DNA from: Martelella mediterranea
GTDB lineage: Bacteria; Pseudomonadota; Alphaproteobacteria; Rhizobiales; Rhizobiaceae
Assembly (NCBI GenBank): GCA_003001975.1
Contig: PVUG01000002.1
Coordinates: 248,001 to 312,000 of the forward strand
Reading direction: 5' to 3'
Length of the DNA stretch: 64,000 bases
Numbering within the stretch: position 1 is the first letter of the stretch; each line of letters begins with the position of its first letter. The translations under genes were made by a program, and so were the position numbers. Below are positions 16,706 through 25,365 of the stretch, in pieces. The notes beneath the pieces are model-generated. The model searched no databases. It had not been told where the DNA came from and saw nothing but the letters and a program-made list of their open reading frames with translations.

Positions 16706-18169
16706 ATGACCGTCGATCATTCACCTACCGTATCCCATCCCTCTCAGACCGCCCCGAAATCACAACCCTCGGCGCTTGCGCTGACCATTCTGCTGCTTGG
16801 CGGGTTCATCACTGTTTTTGACCTGTTTGTGGTCAATGTCGCCATACCCTCGATCCAGGCTGGTCTCGGCGCGAGCTTCGCCGAAATTGGCTTTGTCATT
16901 GCCGGATATGAATTGGCCTTCGGCGTGCTCTTGATCGCGGGCGGGCGGCTTGGCGATCGCCATGGACGCTGCCGCCTGTTCGCGCTCGGCATGGCCGGCT
17001 TTGCCGTCACATCGCTGCTTTGCGGCCTCGCACCAGACGCCACGAGCCTGATCGTCGCCCGCCTTCTGCAGGGGGCGACCGGCGCTATCCTGTTTCCGCA
17101 GGTCTACGCGCTGCTGCGTGTCATGTATGACGATGCGGGCCGTCGCCGGGCCTTTGGCCTTCTCGGCATGACGTTGGGGCTTGCCGCCATTGCCGGTCAG
17201 GTCTTTGGCGGACTTATCGTTGAAAGCGATCTGTTCGGCCTCGGCTGGCGGATTATCTTCCTGATCAATCTGCCAATAGGCATCATCGCGCTGCTGTCGG
17301 CGCGGATCATCCCGGAATCGCGGTCTTCCGAAGCCATGGGCGTCGATTGGCCGGGGATCGGACTGGCGACAGCCGGACTGTTGCTCCTGCTCCTGCCGCT
17401 GCTCGAAGGCCCGAATACCGGCTGGCCGCTCTGGACATGGGCCAGTATGACAGGCTCACTCGTGGTGCTGGCGGCATTCCTCATTTGGGAGCATCTGGTT
17501 GCAAGTGGCGGCGGCGATCCCGCCATTGATCTGACCTTGTTCCGCAACATCGGGTTCTCTGCCGGGTCTCTTGTGGTGCTGCTGATCTATTCTACATCGA
17601 CATCGCTGTTCCTGTGCTTTGCCTTACTGGTGCAATCCGGCCTCGGCCTGACGCCGTTTGCAGCCGGCACGCTGTTTGCCCCGGCAAGCGCTGGCTTTGT
17701 GGTTGCCTCGCTGGTCGCACCGAAGCTGGTGGCGCGTTTCGGAAACATGGCCATCGCCGGCGGTGCGCTGGTCTATGCTGCCGGAATCGGCTGGTTGATC
17801 GTGACTGCCGCCGGCCTCGGTGAGGAAGCCAAAATCTCCGCGCTTCTGCCGCCGCTGATATTGTTCGGTTTCGGTCAGGGCCTTTCGATGACGCCGCTGC
17901 TCAATCTCGTTATCGGCTACGTCGAGGAGAACCATGCCGGAATGGCAGCGGGCTTCATCTCCACCATGCAGCAGGTGGGCGGTGCTTTCGGCGTTTCCGT
18001 TGTCGGCATATTCTTCGTTGGAATTCTCGCCAGCGATGCCAGCGAGGGTATAAGCCGGGCGACCCGCTACGCAGACGCCTTCTCCGGCGCAATGATCTAC
18101 AATCTTGCCGCAGTCCTCCTGGCAGCCGCGCTCATCACCTTAATCGTGCGCATGAGACGCACTGGTTAG
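16706..18169 (+). CDS. MFS multidrug transporter, EmrB/QacA (DHA2) family
   Basis: 487 aa with about 14 hydrophobic helices. It has motif A-like GGRLGDRHGRCRLF (loop 2-3), DLFVVNVAIPSIQ in helix 1 (the D1 motif of DHA2 pumps) and GATGAILFPQVYALL in helix 4. It is predicted to export drugs by proton antiport at the inner membrane. ATG 16706 has TTGGAG just upstream; the preceding in-frame codons overlap the operator and are excluded. It is controlled by the divergent MmyB-type regulator. The substrate is unknown. Confidence 0.9.
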   Translation: MTVDHSPTVSHPSQTAPKSQPSALALTILLLGGFITVFDLFVVNVAIPSIQAGLGASFAEIGFVIAGYELAFGVLLIAGGRLGDRHGRCRLFALGMAGFAVTSLLCGLAPDATSLIVARLLQGATGAILFPQVYALLRVMYDDAGRRRAFGLLGMTLGLAAIAGQVFGGLIVESDLFGLGWRIIFLINLPIGIIALLSARIIPESRSSEAMGVDWPGIGLATAGLLLLLLPLLEGPNTGWPLWTWASMTGSLVVLAAFLIWEHLVASGGGDPAIDLTLFRNIGFSAGSLVVLLIYSTSTSLFLCFALLVQSGLGLTPFAAGTLFAPASAGFVVASLVAPKLVARFGNMAIAGGALVYAAGIGWLIVTAAGLGEEAKISALLPPLILFGFGQGLSMTPLLNLVIGYVEENHAGMAAGFISTMQQVGGAFGVSVVGIFFVGILASDASEGISRATRYADAFSGAMIYNLAAVLLAAALITLIVRMRRTG

Positions 18170-18900
18170 CAGGACCTAAAGCCGCGCAAAACGACACGCA
18201 ACCTTGAGCGATTACCGGACATGTATCTGGAATTCCGCGGCGGTTATGGGAGCACTAACCGCGGTCGACAGCCTTATCAATCTCGTTCAAATACAGATGC
18301 AGACGCACTCGCCTTCGGCTCCCTGCGCGGCCCTTCGGGCCTTGCCGTCTCGCTCCGCGAGCCGTCCGTGTTCTATCTGTATCTAGTGATACGCAAACCA
18401 TAACCCATAGAAAGCAAACTGTGGAAATAGGACTTATCCCCCACCACGACAACAGCATATAAGAACCAACCAAATAACGGTTGGGCGCTGCGGTCGCGGC
18501 GGGGACTTCTGCGTATAACAGGTGGTGAAGAGTTCCGGCTAGTTAGGCCCGCTAGGCGGCTTCCATTTACCTAGCAGCACTCCGATATCCTGCCCTTGCG
18601 GGCAAAGCGGTTATGATCCGAAGATCATGCGCCACGTTCGACTTTCCTCCAATCGACATGTGGCCGGACGTTGTGGCTGACACATTGCGTCCGTCTTTTA
18701 CGGCATCCATTTTCACGGTGGTCCGTGCGGCGATAACCTGGTCAGAGCGTCCAGCGCTTAGCTGGGGAGCTGTTGACCCGATCTTCCGATCGTCTCTGGC
18801 TGACTGATGGTGCCGGTCTAAGTCCCGGTGTCACCCTTTCGCTTATTGCCAGTATGCTGCTCTTGGAGCTAACAACGATCCAAGATGAGCCGCGAAAAGA

Positions 18901-18929
18901 TTGACAAAATAGGAAAATAAACCTACAAG
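18901..18929 (+). promoter_or_regulatory. Possible promoter facing a hairpin
   Basis: TTGACA at 18901-18906, 17 bases, TACAAG at 18924-18929. The predicted transcript would start near 18936 and immediately enter the hairpin at 18957. Weak -10; speculative. Confidence 0.25.
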
Positions 18930-18956
18930 TAATACATCGTCTTCCCACGGCGATTT

Positions 18957-18993
18957 TGCATTCCCCGGCGTCAAAAAAGCGCCGGGGAATGCA
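18957..18993. terminator. Long perfect hairpin downstream of the serine recombinase gene
   Basis: 14-bp perfect stem (TGCATTCCCCGGCG/CGCCGGGGAATGCA) with a 9-base A-rich loop, 30 bases beyond the recombinase stop. No T-run follows on either strand, so it is only a provisional terminator; it could also be an element end or a structured RNA. Confidence 0.45.
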
Positions 18994-19022
18994 TATCTGT
19001 TATAGCAGAAAAATCGAGTAAG

Positions 19023-19613
19023 TTAAAACTTACTTTTTGGATGGGGCGAAAATTCTGACCGGTGTTGCTTCAATAATCGAGAGAGCGTCCGGGGATGGAT
19101 TCCATAGCTCGCCGCCACTTCGGTGATAGGCTTCTTTGCTGCGATAGTGGCGCGTGCCTCTTTCAGCTGTTCAGCATTCAATGCAGGTCTTCTACCGATA
19201 CGGCTTCCTCTGGCGCGCGCAGCAGCCATTCCGGCACGGGTGCGTTCGCTCACCAATGAACGTTCGAATTCGGCCATCGAGGCAAGCAGATGAAAAAGCA
19301 ATCGTCCGCCGGATGTGCTGGTGTCGATGCTTTCGCTGAGGGAGCGAAATTCGACGCCGCGCTCATCCAGTTCGCGCACAAGCCGGATCAGTTCGAACAG
19401 GGAGCGCCCGAGACGGTCCAGCCGCCACACGGTGAGACGGTCGCCGGGTTGTAGCTTCTTCAGCAATTTGGTCAGTCCCGGCCGAGCGAAATCAGCGCCA
19501 GAAACGCCCTGATCGGTGAACACCGTCCGGCACCCGGCTGCGGCAAGCGCCGTCTGCTGCAAATCGAGGCTCTGCTCCGTCGTGCTGACCCGTGCATATC
19601 CGAAATCGCTCAT
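19023..19613 (-). CDS. Small serine recombinase (resolvase/invertase family)
   Basis: 196 aa. The catalytic Ser is in YARVSTTEQSLDLQ (about residue 10). VSGADFARPGLTKLLKKLQPGDRLTVWRLDRLGRS carries the conserved Arg residues, and AEFERSLVSERTRAGMAAARARG is the long E helix. A C-terminal Hin-type helix-turn-helix reads ITEVAASYGIHPRTLSRLL. Tn3-resolvase/Gin-like enzymes of this size resolve cointegrates or invert DNA. A CCGA-TTTTAT-TCGG palindrome at 19656-19669, upstream of the gene, could belong to its res site. It abuts the truncated 5' end of the methyltransferase gene, which suggests it was involved in that rearrangement. Confidence 0.92.
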   Translation of the reverse strand: MSDFGYARVSTTEQSLDLQQTALAAAGCRTVFTDQGVSGADFARPGLTKLLKKLQPGDRLTVWRLDRLGRSLFELIRLVRELDERGVEFRSLSESIDTSTSGGRLLFHLLASMAEFERSLVSERTRAGMAAARARGSRIGRRPALNAEQLKEARATIAAKKPITEVAASYGIHPRTLSRLLKQHRSEFSPHPKSKF

Positions 19614-19784
19614 CGTCGCCCTTGGAGCCTCCTGCGAAAAACTGTTTGCGTCCCGCCGATTTTATTCGGTAAGGGATTGATTTAAAGGAACCTTTTTGTG
19701 CTTTCGTGGATTATCTGTGAGCCGTGCATGCCGAGTGAAGGATATCAGCAGGTTAGCGCGGCAACGATTTAGGCATGGCCTTGA

Positions 19785-20780
19785 TCGCAAAACGGTTCCT
19801 CCAACGCTGCGGTCATCTGCTCCATCATTGGGCTGCGAGCTGTCGGCGCTGAGCCGAAGCGTCTGTTTCACGATGGGGTTGAGAGCATGGCTCGCACAAT
19901 CAATCCCTATCTTGTCGACGGACCGATTGTTTATGTCGAGGGAACGCGCACCCCGCTGTTCGGCCTGCCACACATGGATTACGGAAACAAACCCGTCGAG
20001 GGCGGACACCTGCTGCTGGAACCGCATGAGAAGGAAGAACTCGAGCGGCGCAATCCGGCTATTTGCTCTTTCATACGACCGTTCATGGGGTCTGCCGAGG
20101 TCGTGAGAGGGCTAAGCCGTTACTGCATATGGATACCGGCAAGCCGCCTTCAGGAAGCGCTCGCTATTCCGGAGATAGCCGAGCGAATAGACCGCGTAAA
20201 AGCGTTTCGCGCAAAAAGCACAGACAAATATGTGCGGGAAAAATTGCTACCACTGTCTTATCGCTTCAAGCAGGTATTTGAAGCTCGGAAATACAGCTTT
20301 TTGATTCCGATCCACACGTCTGAGCATCGAGAATACTTGCCGGTGGCACGCTTCACGGCGGAAGCCGTCGTCTCAAATGCGAGTTTGGCGATCTATGACC
20401 CTCCTGATTGGTGCCTCGCGATCATCGCCTCGCGCCTGCATCTGGTCTGGATCGCAACAGTTTGTGGAAAGATAAAGTCCGATTTCCGCTACTCCAACAC
20501 GCTGGGCTGGAACACCTTTCCGGTGCCGAAATTCACCGATGAGCAGAAAGCGGCTCTGGATGCCTCGGCGAACCATATTCTGCGGACACGCTACGAGCAT
20601 TATCCCAAGACTATTGCCGAGCTTTACGACCCGGACAGGATGCCGGACGATTTGAGGCAGGCGCATCGGGAAAACGATGAATTGCTGGAGACAATGTATA
20701 TCGGGCGGCCGTTCCGCAACGACACCGAGCGGCTGGAGCGGCTGTTCAAGCTCTATGCCGCGCGGGTGAAGGAGGCGTAA
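19785..20780 (+). pseudogene. 5'-truncated MmeI/YeeA-like DNA methyltransferase (target-recognition and C-terminal part)
   Basis: The open reading from ATG 19887 gives 297 aa. These match only the last third of class I DNA methyltransferases of the MmeI/YeeA type: INPYLVDGPIVYVEGTRTPL, GNKPVEGGHLLL and FIRPFMGSAEVVRGLSRYCIWI start the target-recognition domain, and LYDPDRMPDDLRQAH..NDELL ends the protein. In-frame homology continues upstream of the ATG (AAVICSIIGL, KRLF) to a stop at 19782-19784. The SAM-binding GxG and NPPY catalytic motifs (normally several hundred residues) are missing. Methylation activity is therefore lost unless supplied elsewhere. The stop abuts the helicase start. Confidence 0.8.
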
Positions 20781-22892
20781 ATGGTCGAGATGGTAAATGT
20801 CCGCTACGCGGGCACCGGCAAATCCAAGGCCACCAATGCGCTTGGTCAGCGACCGATGCAGGCGCGGGTCTACGAAGCGCGGGCAGCGCAGTTTATCCTG
20901 CTCAAGGCCCCGCCCGCCGCCGGCAAAAGCCGGGCGCTGATGTTCGTCGCGCTCGACAAGATGAAACACCAGGGTGTCGGCAAGACGATTGTCTGCGTGC
21001 CGGAGACTTCGATTGGCGGCTCGTTCCGTTCCACCGACCTTACGGCTTACGGCTTCGACAGCGACTGGCAGGTGGAGGATCGCTGGAACCTCTGCCTTTC
21101 CGGTGTGGAAGACGGCGCAACCGCGCAGAAGGTAAAGGCATTTCGCGACTTCCTACAATCCGATGCTCAGGTTCTGGTCTGCACCCATGCCACGTTCCGT
21201 TTCGGTTTCGAGGCCGTTGAAGCCGAACGCGGGATGGACGCGTTCGACGACACCTTCATCGCGATCGATGAATTTCACCATGTCTCGGCAGCCGACAACA
21301 ACCGGCTTGGCGATATACTCCGGCGCATCATCGCGCGCGGCGCAGCACATGTGATGGCGATGACCGGCTCCTATTTTCGCGGTGATGCGGTGCCGGTGCT
21401 GCGCCCGGAAGACGAAAGCCGCTTCAGGGTCATCACCTATTCCTATTATGAACAGCTTGAAGGGTATGAATACCTGAAAGCGCTTGGTGTGAACTACAGC
21501 TTTTATCGCGGCAACTACATCAACGGCCTGCCGGATGTGCTCGATACCCGCCAGAAGACCATCATTCATATTCCCCATCGCGGTTCCGCCGAAGCCTTCG
21601 ACGAAAAGAACAACGAGGTCGGGCGGATCGAGGACCTGATCGGCGAACATATCGGCGTCGAACCGGAAACCGGTTTCGATCTGCTGAAAACACCGGATGG
21701 CCGGGTTTTGAAGGTGGCAGACCTCGTCAACGACAGCGCCGAACGCAAGGGCGTTCAGGCAGCGCTTTCCCGCGAAATGAGAGGGACCGACGGCAGGCGT
21801 GATGACGAGGCGGACCGCGCCAAGGTGGACATCATCATCGCGCTCGGCATGGCCAAGGAGGGTTTTGACTGGGTCTGGTGCGAACATGCGCTGACGATCG
21901 GCTACCGGTCGTCATTGACCGAGATCGTGCAGATCATCGGCCGGGCCACCCGCGACGCGCCCGGAAAGCCGAAAGCGATGTTTACCAATCTCGTGGCCGA
22001 GCCGGGCGTTGAAACGGATGCCGTGAAAGACGCCGTCAACGACATGCTCAAGGCGATATCCGGCTCGCTGCTGATGGAACAGGTTCTGGCCCCGAATTTC
22101 AAATTCTACCGCCGCGAGGATGGCGATATCCGCGCGCCGATATCGGATGACGGCGAGGGTAATATCACCATCGGTATCAGCGGTTTGATGGAGCCGCCCA
22201 CCGACCGTGCCCGCGACATCTGCGAAAATGATATGGCCGACCTCATGGCGACGGCCTGTCAGGCTGTCGATGCCCGGTTTGTCGCGCCGGAAACGGCCCC
22301 TGAAGTCGCCACACAGATGTTGCTGACCGATATCATCGAACATCGCTATGAGAACTTGAGCGATGAGGAGACCGAAGCCGTGCGTCAGAACCTGGCCGCG
22401 CGGATGAACATTCTGACGCTTGCAAAGAAGGAAGCGGAGCGCGGCTTTGAGGAAGCCGGGGCGGCTTTCGAAGGCCCGGGCGACAGCGACACGATGGCAG
22501 GCGGTGCGGACGAAAACGACGATGGCGAAGAAGACGAACAGCGGGCAGCGCCCAATACGCTGCTGGAAATGGTTCGCAAATTCATCAATGTGCGCGAGCT
22601 CGATATCGATCTGATCGACAGCGTCAACGCATTTCAGGAATGTTTCGAGGTGGCCTCACGCAGCTTCGACGCGCCGCTGCTTTCGCAGGTTCAGTCCGCC
22701 ATGGTGGCCATGCGCGTGCAGATGAGCGAGGATGAAGCCCGCACGCTCTGGCCGCGGATCAGGCGCTTTCGCGCGCAGGAAGGCCGGGAGCCGAACGTGC
22801 ATTCCTCCGACGATCTTGAAAGACGCATGGCCGAGGCCCTGGCCTGGCTCAGGGACCGCAAGGCCCGCATGATGCGCGATGGAGCCCTGTAA
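20781..22892 (+). CDS. SF2 DEAD/DEAH-type helicase of a methyltransferase-linked locus
   Basis: 703 aa. Motif I is APPAAGKS (residues 43-50), motif II is DEFH (163-166), motif III is MTGSYF (about 193) and motif VI is QIIGRATR (384-391). Between them is IALGMAKEGFDWVWCEHALT, typical of restriction-type SF2 helicases. The ~270-residue C-terminal part is specific to this family, with an acidic linker around residue 580. It starts on the base after the methyltransferase stop and shares TAATG with the nuclease start, so the genes are coupled. It is likely to translocate on DNA and work with the adjacent nuclease (inference). Confidence 0.85.
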   Translation: MVEMVNVRYAGTGKSKATNALGQRPMQARVYEARAAQFILLKAPPAAGKSRALMFVALDKMKHQGVGKTIVCVPETSIGGSFRSTDLTAYGFDSDWQVEDRWNLCLSGVEDGATAQKVKAFRDFLQSDAQVLVCTHATFRFGFEAVEAERGMDAFDDTFIAIDEFHHVSAADNNRLGDILRRIIARGAAHVMAMTGSYFRGDAVPVLRPEDESRFRVITYSYYEQLEGYEYLKALGVNYSFYRGNYINGLPDVLDTRQKTIIHIPHRGSAEAFDEKNNEVGRIEDLIGEHIGVEPETGFDLLKTPDGRVLKVADLVNDSAERKGVQAALSREMRGTDGRRDDEADRAKVDIIIALGMAKEGFDWVWCEHALTIGYRSSLTEIVQIIGRATRDAPGKPKAMFTNLVAEPGVETDAVKDAVNDMLKAISGSLLMEQVLAPNFKFYRREDGDIRAPISDDGEGNITIGISGLMEPPTDRARDICENDMADLMATACQAVDARFVAPETAPEVATQMLLTDIIEHRYENLSDEETEAVRQNLAARMNILTLAKKEAERGFEEAGAAFEGPGDSDTMAGGADENDDGEEDEQRAAPNTLLEMVRKFINVRELDIDLIDSVNAFQECFEVASRSFDAPLLSQVQSAMVAMRVQMSEDEARTLWPRIRRFRAQEGREPNVHSSDDLERRMAEALAWLRDRKARMMRDGAL

Positions 22893-24100
22893 TGCCACGC
22901 CCGACTCTGGAAGAGATTTTCGCCGAGCCTGATGAATTCGGTCTTTTGAATGTGAGGGCAAAGGCCAGAGGGCACGTTAAGACAGACGGTGCCGTCACCA
23001 TCATGAATGAGGTGACCGGCTTTTACGAGAAGTATGGACGCCTGCCGGATGCCAACGCCACTGCCCATGAGGAGATGCGACTGGGCACGATCTGGAACAA
23101 GCTATCCAAAGTGCCAAGCGACGAGATGCGTGAAGCTGACCGACTGGGGCTTCTGGACATGGCCCCTGACCTGCCGGCCGAACCTTCATGGCGTGACGAC
23201 ACGGTCCGCGACGATATACCCGAAAGTCTGGATGACATTTTTTCAGACGATACATTCGATGCCGGAGCCGATATTACGCATCTGAGGCATGTCACTCCGG
23301 CAGCCGAACGGCATCTCCCGGATCACCGCGCGGAATTTGTGCCATGTCAGGACTTTGACCAGTTTTCGATCTTGTTCGAGACCATGCAGGAAGCCCTCGA
23401 TAGCGGCGCCCGCAAGGCCACGGCTGTCGAGAAGTGGGCGGTAATCGAGCCGCTTGAGGGCGATTTCTTCATCCGTAACGGCCTTCTGGCCTATATCGCG
23501 GAAAAGAGCGAAACGACCCAGCGCGGCGGGGCGCGAGACCATCGTTTGCGTGTCATCTTGTCCAATGGCATGGAAAGCGATCCGCTGATGTCGTCATTCC
23601 GCAAGTCGCTGAATGACGACAAAGCGGCGCGTGTCATCCAGCGACTTGGGCTTGGTCCACTTGATCCGGATTGGGAAACCGACAAACTCTCGCTCTCCGG
23701 CACGATCTATGTGGCGCGAAGCCTCTCCGACGACCCGGCGATTAGGCGTGAGCGCGATATACTGCACAAGATTGGCGTGACTTCACAGGATGTCCGACGC
23801 CGCGTGGCGGATGCCCGCAATGATCCGACTTTCCTGTTGGCCCCTGTCGAGATCGTTGCGACGTATGAATTGAAAAACCTGTCGCGAACTAAGGTTGAGA
23901 ACCTGCTGCATCGCTTCTTCGAACCGGCCCGGCCTGCCGAGTTGTTCGTGCGGGATCGGTTCGGCAAGAAAATACGGCCGCGTGAATGGTTCTATGTCTT
24001 GCCGGAACATGTGGGGCAAGCGGCAAAGCACATCGCTGACGGGACGTTGCATCTTTATCGGTATGATAGAGAGCTGCAGCGGATTGTGCGGGCTGCGTAG
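22892..24100 (+). CDS. GIY-YIG (T5orf172/Mug113-like) nuclease
   Basis: 402 aa. The N-terminal ~260 residues are not recognised; they include a segment on growth of a helical repeat (YEKYGRLPDANA..EMRLGTIWNKL). The C-terminal nuclease lies at about 268-380: GTIYVARS (GIY element), HKIGVTS (YIG element, K293-I294-G295), an Arg cluster after it, E336 in KVENLLHRFF (metal-binding Glu) and REWFYVLPEHV, as in T5orf172/Mug113 domains. All key positions are present, so it is likely active. It overlaps the helicase stop by one base. A DNA-cleaving effector is the simplest reading. Confidence 0.85.
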   Translation: MPRPTLEEIFAEPDEFGLLNVRAKARGHVKTDGAVTIMNEVTGFYEKYGRLPDANATAHEEMRLGTIWNKLSKVPSDEMREADRLGLLDMAPDLPAEPSWRDDTVRDDIPESLDDIFSDDTFDAGADITHLRHVTPAAERHLPDHRAEFVPCQDFDQFSILFETMQEALDSGARKATAVEKWAVIEPLEGDFFIRNGLLAYIAEKSETTQRGGARDHRLRVILSNGMESDPLMSSFRKSLNDDKAARVIQRLGLGPLDPDWETDKLSLSGTIYVARSLSDDPAIRRERDILHKIGVTSQDVRRRVADARNDPTFLLAPVEIVATYELKNLSRTKVENLLHRFFEPARPAELFVRDRFGKKIRPREWFYVLPEHVGQAAKHIADGTLHLYRYDRELQRIVRAA

Positions 24101-24109
24101 GAGGGCGCT

Positions 24110-24982
24110 ATGGAAGCTTTTTTCCTTCAATTTCTTTTAGCTGGTGAAGAGGTCATTACCCTCACCGGCATAGTTCTCTTTTTCGGTGGAGCCATCCTTG
24201 GCCTATTGTTTCTCAAGCCGACATTTAGGCTGAGGCGGGTATCGTATATCTGGCTTCTGGTGATCGCGAACCTGATCATTACAATAAGCTCAAGCCTAGC
24301 GCTTCTATCGGCACAAGCTATTGCTGCCGGTATGCTTTCCGTTCTGATACTCTTCATCGGATTTTGTTTTTTTGGTGCCGGAATGCTGATTGCCTTCGGC
24401 TCTCTGGCGCGAGCGAATGATGCATACGGAAAGCGATCAAAAGGCTGGATGGGTATCGTCCCTATTGTGTGCCTGGCGCTCTGGTTAAGTCCTCCTCACG
24501 AAGGAGTCGGATCGGTGCCAGCGCCAAGGTCCAAATTCTCGCGCTATATCCTCGACCCGGTTCTCGTCATTGTTGCCTTGGCTGCCATGGGCATGATGAA
24601 TTTGTTCATTGACCAGTTGGAAGATATTCCCGCAAGTGCGCCGGAACTGGATGCCTCTACGTCAGAGCGGGTATTGAGGGCCATGTCCGTTGAACAGATA
24701 TTTCGGGATACTGCGCGAGAGATGCAACCACAATTGCCAATGAGGGTCGATCAGATCACCATCCTCACTGCCGTAAGTGCCGATGGTAACTCGTTGTTCT
24801 TCGACTATTCGGTCGAACAGCAAATCGACCTGCCCAACGACTTTGAGAACGGACTCAGGGAGAATATTTGCTCACCTGACGTTTTCGGGACCGCTATAGA
24901 GCGCGGTGGACGGTTCATCTCCACCTATGTCGGACCTGACGGAAATCAGATTGCTGCGTTTGTTATCTCGCAATGTCCATAA
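24110..24982 (+). CDS. Membrane protein of unknown function, fourth gene of the helicase-nuclease unit
   Basis: 290 aa. There are about five membrane segments (near residues 15-35, 46-68, 73-97, 112-128 and 148-166), then a ~120-residue soluble domain, probably periplasmic. That domain contains LPMRVDQITILTAVSADGNSLFFDYSV and two Cys near the end (ENICSPD; ISQCP) that could pair. Similar C-terminal domains occur in small unannotated envelope proteins. It begins 9 bases after the nuclease stop, so it is probably co-transcribed; base composition is more AT-rich. It could be an abortive-infection-type membrane effector or an unrelated passenger. Confidence 0.7.
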   Translation: MEAFFLQFLLAGEEVITLTGIVLFFGGAILGLLFLKPTFRLRRVSYIWLLVIANLIITISSSLALLSAQAIAAGMLSVLILFIGFCFFGAGMLIAFGSLARANDAYGKRSKGWMGIVPIVCLALWLSPPHEGVGSVPAPRSKFSRYILDPVLVIVALAAMGMMNLFIDQLEDIPASAPELDASTSERVLRAMSVEQIFRDTAREMQPQLPMRVDQITILTAVSADGNSLFFDYSVEQQIDLPNDFENGLRENICSPDVFGTAIERGGRFISTYVGPDGNQIAAFVISQCP

Positions 24983-25061
24983 GCATTTCTGATTTGAGGT
25001 TTGGCGGCACACCACGGCCACACTGAAACCATTGCCGCTGCCTCAAATCCGCGTGTCACGT

Positions 25062-25227
25062 GCGCTTTGCCCGCTATGAGACACCCCGCGTCCAACGACG
25101 CTGACCGCATGGTTCCTGGAGAGGTGGCAGAGTGGTCGAATGCACCGCACTCGAAATGCGGCATACGGGCAACCGTATCGGGGGTTCGAATCCCCCCTCT
25201 CCGCCAGGTTTTCAGCATAAAATCAAT
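25062..25227 (+). repeat. Direct repeat, right copy (tRNA-Ser plus flanks)
   Basis: Matches 11475-11640 with a handful of substitutions and one deletion. The -35 region lies outside the conserved part. It marks the right boundary of the 13.4-kb segment. Confidence 0.85.
25118..25206 (+). tRNA. tRNA-Ser (CGA), one-base-deleted second copy
   Basis: 89 nt, identical to the copy at 11530 except that the run of seven C between T arm and acceptor has six. With a normal 5-bp T stem the acceptor 3' strand is then CTCTCC, so the 7-bp acceptor stem cannot form fully. The upstream -35 box is also poor. Probably a tRNA relic or a weak gene. Confidence 0.75.
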
Positions 25228-25365
25228 AATGTGTGTTGTGGCTTTTTGAGCCGTTTGATGTGCGCAAAACGTCTGGATCGAGCCTAGCACAAGCGAGGGC
25301 CACTTCCGGGGCGCTTTCTTACTGTTGGTGAAATGCCTGCGGTGCACTTTTCCAAAAAGACAGAA

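Larger units (their letters stand above)
18170..19022. other. 850-bp stretch without a recognisable gene
   Basis: No frame here resembles a known protein and codon bias is poor on both strands. It contains GC-rich inverted repeats shortly after the MFS gene (near 18228-18256 and around GGCCCTTCGGGCC at about 18328), which may terminate transcription. It also holds the hairpin at 18957-18993. It may be debris left when the neighbouring methyltransferase lost its 5' end. Confidence 0.45.

Noticed and set aside
11640-25062. A complete prophage
   Set aside because: Integrase and holin-like names appear, but no capsid, terminase, portal or tail genes are present; the holin-like gene lies far outside at 53.7 kb.
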